64,000 nt of DNA from Bacillus sp. V3-13 (GTDB taxonomy: Bacteria; Bacillota; Bacilli; Bacillales; Cytobacillaceae). Under the pieces are notes generated by a model. The model worked only from the letters and a program-made list of their open reading frames with translations, was not told the origin of the DNA and searched no databases. This document shows positions 59,884 to 64,000 of the stretch, in pieces. Within the stretch, counting starts at the first letter, position 1. Each line of letters starts with the position of its first letter. The stretch is taken from positions 1-64,000 of the forward strand of contig NZ_PGUZ01000078.1 of NCBI RefSeq assembly GCF_002860165.1, read 5' to 3'. A program made the position numbers and the translations under genes.

Positions 59884-60564
59884 ATGAAAAAAATGCAAAA
59901 CGTTACGATTAAAGGAACAAAGGACGGGCTAACGCTTCATCTCGATGATTCTTGTTCTTATGAGGCTTTAAAGAAGGAGTTAGACGAAAAGCTTTCCGTG
60001 AGCTATCGGGGGGATGGGGGCAATCACCTCATTTCCGTTAAGGTAAAGGTGGGCAACCGCTATTTGACCGAAGCACAAAAAGAAGAAATGAAAGAGCTTA
60101 TCCGTCATAAAAAAAATCTCGTTGTCGAAGAAATCCATTCGAATGTGATCACGATTGAAGAGGCAAACCGCTTGAAAGCCACCAGTGAAATTGTGCCGAT
60201 TGCAAAAATTGTCCGCTCCGGCCAAATTCTTGAAGTGCCGGGAGATTTACTGCTGATTGGTGATGTGAATCCCGGAGGAACGGTTGCAGCCGGAGGCAAT
60301 ATCTTTGTGATGGGAGCTTTAAAAGGAATTGCCCATGCAGGGCGGTCGGGAAACGGACAAGCAGTGATCGCCGCTTCGGTTATGAAGCCTTCCCAGTTGA
60401 GGATCAACGATTGTATCAATCGCGCCCCTGACCAATATCCGGAAGGGGATAAGCGGGAAATGGAATGCGCATACATAAATGAAAATCAGCAAATCGTCGT
60501 TGATAGATTGCAAGCTTTAGTTCAACTTAGACCTGAGTTAACAAGATTGGAAGGGGGACGATAA
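59884..60564 (+). CDS. minC: Septum site-determining protein MinC
   Basis: MinC inhibits FtsZ ring assembly near the poles. The 226-residue protein has an N-terminal FtsZ-binding domain and a C-terminal beta-helix that binds MinD ([43 protein letters not shown]). The ATG follows GAGGTG. It lies one base before minD. Confidence 0.95.
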   Translation: MKKMQNVTIKGTKDGLTLHLDDSCSYEALKKELDEKLSVSYRGDGGNHLISVKVKVGNRYLTEAQKEEMKELIRHKKNLVVEEIHSNVITIEEANRLKATSEIVPIAKIVRSGQILEVPGDLLLIGDVNPGGTVAAGGNIFVMGALKGIAHAGRSGNGQAVIAASVMKPSQLRINDCINRAPDQYPEGDKREMECAYINENQQIVVDRLQALVQLRPELTRLEGGR

Positions 60565-60565
60565 T

Positions 60566-61369
60566 ATGGGAGAGGCAATAGTAGTGACATCCGGTAAAGG
60601 GGGAGTTGGCAAAACGACAACTTCTGCCAACCTGGGAACGGCTTTGGCCCTGCAAGGAAAGCGTGTGTGCCTGGTCGATACCGACATCGGCCTGCGCAAC
60701 CTCGATGTTGTGATGGGACTGGAAAACCGGATTATATATGACCTTGTTGATGTCGTTGAAGGAAGATGCAAGATTCATCAAGCACTTGTTAAAGATAAAC
60801 GGTTTGAAGACAAGCTTTACCTTCTTCCGGCAGCGCAAACAAGTGATAAATCGGCTGTCCAGCCTGAACAAATGAAAAAGCTTGTCGAAGAACTAAAACA
60901 GGACTATGACTATATTGTGATCGATTGCCCTGCCGGAATCGAACAGGGTTATAAAAATGCTGTTGCCGGGGCTGATAAGGCCATTGTCGTCACCACTCCG
61001 GAAGTATCGGCTGTCCGCGATGCGGACCGGATCATCGGGCTGCTCGAGAAAGAAGAAAATGTCGAGTCACCGAAGCTCGTCATTAACAGGATTCGCAGCC
61101 ATATGATGAAAAACGGCGATATGCTCGATGTCGATGAAATCACAACCCATTTATCGATTGACTTGATTGGCATCGTTGCCGATGATGATGAAGTGATCAA
61201 AGCTTCCAATCACGGTGAACCAATTGCGCTAAATCCGAACAGCAAAGCTTCAATCGCATACCGGAATATAGCCCGCCGCATTTTAGGCGAGTCTGTTCCG
61301 CTTCAGCCTCTCGAAGAAACCGACAAGGGCGTATTTTCAAAATTAAAACGCTTTTTTGGCGTAAAGTAG
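60566..61369 (+). CDS. minD: Septum site-determining ATPase MinD
   Basis: MinD is the membrane-binding ATPase that recruits MinC. The 267-residue protein has the deviant Walker A GKGGVGKTT, the switch VDTDIGLRNLD, Walker B DYIVIDCPAGIE, and a C-terminal amphipathic helix (GVFSKLKRFFG) for membrane attachment. The ATG follows GGGGGACG. Confidence 0.97.
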   Translation: MGEAIVVTSGKGGVGKTTTSANLGTALALQGKRVCLVDTDIGLRNLDVVMGLENRIIYDLVDVVEGRCKIHQALVKDKRFEDKLYLLPAAQTSDKSAVQPEQMKKLVEELKQDYDYIVIDCPAGIEQGYKNAVAGADKAIVVTTPEVSAVRDADRIIGLLEKEENVESPKLVINRIRSHMMKNGDMLDVDEITTHLSIDLIGIVADDDEVIKASNHGEPIALNPNSKASIAYRNIARRILGESVPLQPLEETDKGVFSKLKRFFGVK

Positions 61370-61403
61370 GCTGAACATATAAGCTGGATCCATATTTGAT
61401 TCG

Positions 61404-61428
61404 AACCGGGGGAAACCCCGGTTTTTTA
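61404..61428 (+). terminator. Terminator of the mre-min operon
   Basis: AACCGGGG (61404-61411), GAAA loop, CCCCGGTT (61416-61423), then TTTT. Confidence 0.9.
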
Positions 61429-61579
61429 CATTCAAGAGAGCGCACTTTGAACTTTTTGATTGATACCTTGAGATCTATAGATAGGCACCGGGGTTTATAA
61501 TGGAACTCAGGATTTATGATCGGCACTTGGGATTATGAGGAAAATAATCAACCTTTCGGGAACGATCGCTCGACGAAAA

Positions 61580-61609
61580 GTCATACTCGTGACGGACAAC
61601 TCATACACT
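61580..61609 (+). promoter_or_regulatory. Sigma-E promoter of spoIVFA-spoIVFB
   Basis: GTCATACT (61580-61587), 14 bases, then CATACACT (61602-61609), an exact consensus sigma-E -10 with a near-consensus -35. It lies 35 bases before spoIVFA, whose homologues are transcribed in the mother cell by sigma-E. Confidence 0.85.
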
Positions 61610-61643
61610 TGTACAAACTGTGTAAGGGATTGGTGGGGAGAAG

Positions 61644-62420
61644 ATGCGTTCCAGAGCCGATGATATTCGAAAAAGGATTGCAAGGAGAAAGAGGGAAAGA
61701 GACAAGTTAACCGAACATAATCCGGTACATCCTCTTTGGGCTGAAGACGAGGAGCGGTATGGATTCGAGAAACTTTCCTCATTTGAAGGCGGACGGGGCG
61801 ACGGCGAACACCCCCTGTTCCGCAAGGAGTTTTTTCTGTTTAAAATTTTGGCTTCCGCCTGTCTTGTTTTAATTGTTGCGATCGTTTTCCGCAGCGAGGC
61901 AGGTGCGTTGCAGCCAGTCCGCAGCTTTGTTCAAAAGTCGATGAATGATGATTTTCAATTTGCAGCTGTTTCAGAATGGTATGAACAGCAGTTTGGTAAA
62001 CCGCTTGCCCTGCTCCCTTTTAAAGAAGACCCGGACAAAAACAAAACGGATCAATTAGAGACCGAGTATGCGCTGCCTGCATCGGGGAAAATCCTTGAGG
62101 ATTTCGATGTCAATGGCCAGGGAGTCATGATTGAGACGGGTCTTGGAGCTGCGGTACAGGCCATGAACGAAGGCTTCGTAAATTTTGCCGGCGAAAAAGA
62201 AGGGTTCGGAAAAACAGTGATTATCCAGCATGGAGATACGAGCCAATCGTGGTATGCTAATCTGGAAAAGATTGATGTGAAACTGTATGATTTTATTGAA
62301 AAAGGATCCACGGTCGGGACAGTTTCAAAAGGGACTGACGGTTCAAAAGGTGTATTTTATTTTGCCATAAAAAAAGGGGATAATTTTGTCGATCCCGTTC
62401 CGGTGATCCGCTTTGAATAA
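61644..62420 (+). CDS. spoIVFA: Stage IV sporulation protein FA (SpoIVFA)
   Basis: SpoIVFA holds the SpoIVFB protease together with BofA in the outer forespore membrane until the forespore signal arrives. The 258-residue protein has a basic cytoplasmic start (RKRIARRKRERDKL), one membrane helix (FKILASACLVLIVAIVF, about 66-82), and a C-terminal LytM/M23-like domain (about 150-258; GLGAAVQAMNEGFVNFAG, VIIQHGDTSQSWYANL). The metal histidine pattern of active M23 enzymes is incomplete, as in the family. The ATG follows GGTGGGGAG. Its end overlaps spoIVFB by eight bases. Confidence 0.94.
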   Translation: MRSRADDIRKRIARRKRERDKLTEHNPVHPLWAEDEERYGFEKLSSFEGGRGDGEHPLFRKEFFLFKILASACLVLIVAIVFRSEAGALQPVRSFVQKSMNDDFQFAAVSEWYEQQFGKPLALLPFKEDPDKNKTDQLETEYALPASGKILEDFDVNGQGVMIETGLGAAVQAMNEGFVNFAGEKEGFGKTVIIQHGDTSQSWYANLEKIDVKLYDFIEKGSTVGTVSKGTDGSKGVFYFAIKKGDNFVDPVPVIRFE

Positions 62421-63279
62421 AATTGGGGCTTTGTTCAAAAAAATTCACGTCCATACACTGCTGTGGCTTATCATCGCTTTAGCGGTTATGACCGGACATT
62501 TTTTAGAACTATCCATGCTGCTGCTGATTATTTTTGTTCATGAAATGGGGCATGCGGTAGCGGCCTCTTTTTTTTCCTGGCGCATAAAACGGATTTCGCT
62601 TCTTCCGTTTGGGGGTGTAGCGGAGATGGAAGAGCACGGAAACCGCCCGCTTAAGGAAGAGGCGGTCGTTGTCCTCGCCGGACCTTTACAGCACATTTGG
62701 CTCGCCCTGGCCGCATTTTTTTTCTATAAGGCCGCCTGGTTGCCGGAGCATTGGTTTTGGCTGTTTATCGATTACAATGTGATGGTCCTTATTTTTAATT
62801 TACTGCCAATCTGGCCTTTAGACGGTGGAAAGCTTGTATTTTTGTCCCTGTCGCTGAAGGATCCATTTCAAGTAGCCCATAACCGCACGCTTTTGGCCTC
62901 ATGTTTCAGTATCGCCATTTTTACCGCAATTGTATTATTCACTGTTCCAGGCAATTTAAACGTGTGGATTGTCATTGGCTTTCTGCTGTTCTCCCTTTAT
63001 GGGGAGTGGAAACAAAAACAGTATGTTTTTATGAGATTTTTGCTTGAACGCCATTATGGGAAAAATAGTGAATTTCGCCGCTTAAAACCGTTAAAAGTAA
63101 ACGAAGAAGAGCTTGTCATCAACGTACTTGAAAGGTTTCAAAGAGGCTGCAAGCACCCGGTTATCATCGAAAAAAATGGCAAAGAACAAGGTTCATTGGA
63201 TGAAAATGAACTTTTGCATGCTTATTTTTCAGAAAAGCTCCTGTCGGCGCGGATTGGGGATTTGCTTTATCCGTATTAG
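62413..63279 (+). CDS. spoIVFB: Intramembrane metalloprotease SpoIVFB
   Basis: SpoIVFB cleaves pro-sigma-K within the membrane, starting late mother-cell gene expression. The 288-residue site-2 protease has HEMGH at 43-47 (catalytic E44, zinc H43 and H47), the second zinc ligand D137 in LLPIWPLDGGK, about six membrane helices, and a C-terminal CBS domain (about 225-285). TTG 62413 lies inside the end of spoIVFA, giving an eight-base overlap. Confidence 0.94.
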   Translation: MNKIGALFKKIHVHTLLWLIIALAVMTGHFLELSMLLLIIFVHEMGHAVAASFFSWRIKRISLLPFGGVAEMEEHGNRPLKEEAVVVLAGPLQHIWLALAAFFFYKAAWLPEHWFWLFIDYNVMVLIFNLLPIWPLDGGKLVFLSLSLKDPFQVAHNRTLLASCFSIAIFTAIVLFTVPGNLNVWIVIGFLLFSLYGEWKQKQYVFMRFLLERHYGKNSEFRRLKPLKVNEEELVINVLERFQRGCKHPVIIEKNGKEQGSLDENELLHAYFSEKLLSARIGDLLYPY

Positions 63280-63381
63280 GAGCAGGATAATTGTAAAGGA
63301 AGTGGTGTAAAACAGATTTTCATCCGGTGATGGGCCGAACTTGAACTGGTTCCAGCAAATAGAAAAAGTGAGGAAGAAACT

Positions 63382-64000
63382 TTGGATAAATTGATTGTGA
63401 ATTATGGTGCGAGAGAAAAACGATTTGCGCTTTTAAAAGGGAACCGCATCGATCGATTATTTATCGAGCAGCCGAAATCGCGGTCTGCGGTTGGCAGAAT
63501 CTATTCAGGCATTGTCACGAAGGTGCTGCCGGGAATGAATGCGGCGTTTATTGACATCGGCGAAAATCGTGCCGGTTATTTGCATCGCGACAAGCTGCCT
63601 TCCTATGTTTTATCCGATGAAGAAAAGGGTTTGAAGCAGAACCGCCCGATTTCGGCGTTTGTTCATGAGGGAGAAAGACTGCTCGTCCAAATCGAGAAGG
63701 ATGCGGCAGGTTCGAAAGGGCCACGGCTGACCGGAATTATCGAGCTTCACGGCGACGGGCTTGTCTACATGCCGCACGGTAAATATGTGGCTGTTTCGAA
63801 AAAGATGCCTGATGAACAAGAACGGGAAAAATGGCGGCATTTTGGGCACCAGATTAAACGGGAGCAGGAAGGGCTTATTATTCGGACCGCTTGTGCCGGC
63901 ATGGTGGGCGAAGCTGTTGCTTTGGAGCTTGACCGGTTGCGAAACCATTATGAACTGCTGAAGACACAGGAACAAGCAATGAAAAAGCCGGGTGTAGTGC
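63382..64000 (+). CDS. rng: Ribonuclease G/E family protein, 5' part
   Basis: The frame from TTG 63382 (behind AGGAAG) is open to the window edge, giving about 206 residues. It begins MDKLIVNYGAREKRFALLKG and continues with the embedded S1 domain (VGRIYSGIVTKVLPGMNAAF, IDIGENRAGYLH, GERLLVQIEKDA-GSKGPRLT), diagnostic of RNase G/E. The catalytic DNase I-like domain lies outside. Such enzymes process and decay RNA from 5' monophosphate ends. B. subtilis lacks this gene, while several other bacilli carry it between spoIVFB and rplU. Confidence 0.9.
   Translation, partial: MDKLIVNYGAREKRFALLKGNRIDRLFIEQPKSRSAVGRIYSGIVTKVLPGMNAAFIDIGENRAGYLHRDKLPSYVLSDEEKGLKQNRPISAFVHEGERLLVQIEKDAAGSKGPRLTGIIELHGDGLVYMPHGKYVAVSKKMPDEQEREKWRHFGHQIKREQEGLIIRTACAGMVGEAVALELDRLRNHYELLKTQEQAMKKPGVV

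Overview
This window is a stretch of a low-to-mid GC, endospore-forming Firmicute chromosome, most likely a member of the Bacillaceae. The order ilv-leu / ysoA-tig-clpX-lonB-lonA-ysxC / hemAXCDBL / spoVID-ysxE / valS-folC / comC-spoIIB-maf-radC-mreBCD-minCD-spoIVFAB matches the known Bacillus subtilis backbone almost gene for gene, and T-box leaders, strong GGAGG ribosome sites and spore genes agree with this. The species cannot be fixed from the sequence. No tRNA, rRNA or CRISPR array is visible.

Layout. 1-800: a 20-bp tandem repeat that runs off the left edge, a terminator, a small CotF-like spore coat gene and a frameshifted remnant of its partner. 1025-10641: branched-chain amino acid synthesis, with ilvE under its own promoter (plus a candidate CodY box) followed by a leucine-type T-box leader and ilvB-ilvH-ilvC-leuA-leuB-leuC-leuD. 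10734-20056: a TPR protein (ysoA), trigger factor, ClpX, LonB, LonA and the ribosome-assembly GTPase YsxC, a protein-quality-control block. 20128-27100: a small membrane protein on the minus strand and the heme operon hemAXCDBL with a PerR-box-like sequence over its promoter. 27305-29801: spore morphogenesis genes spoVID and ysxE. 30129-34499: valS behind its own T-box, then folC.

34596-52229 is the accessory-looking part: between folC and spoIIB, where B. subtilis carries only comC, there is a complete type IV pilus locus. It holds a membrane-bound diguanylate cyclase, a secreted von Willebrand A protein, three minus-strand minor-pilin genes (PilX-, PilW- and PilV-like), a three-helix membrane protein, a G5/VanW-like protein, and pilB-pilT-pilC-pilin-prepilin peptidase-pilM-pilN-pilO. 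PilB has a two-copy MshEN motif of the kind known to bind cyclic di-GMP, so the cyclase, the extension motor and the PilVWX/PilY1-like tip set may form one regulated adhesion or motility system.

52415-64000: spoIIB, then a TnpB-only insertion element whose nuclease has an unusual RuvC-III region, then maf, radC, mreBCD, minCD, spoIVFA-spoIVFB behind a near-consensus sigma-E promoter, and the 5' part of an RNase G/E gene cut by the window edge.
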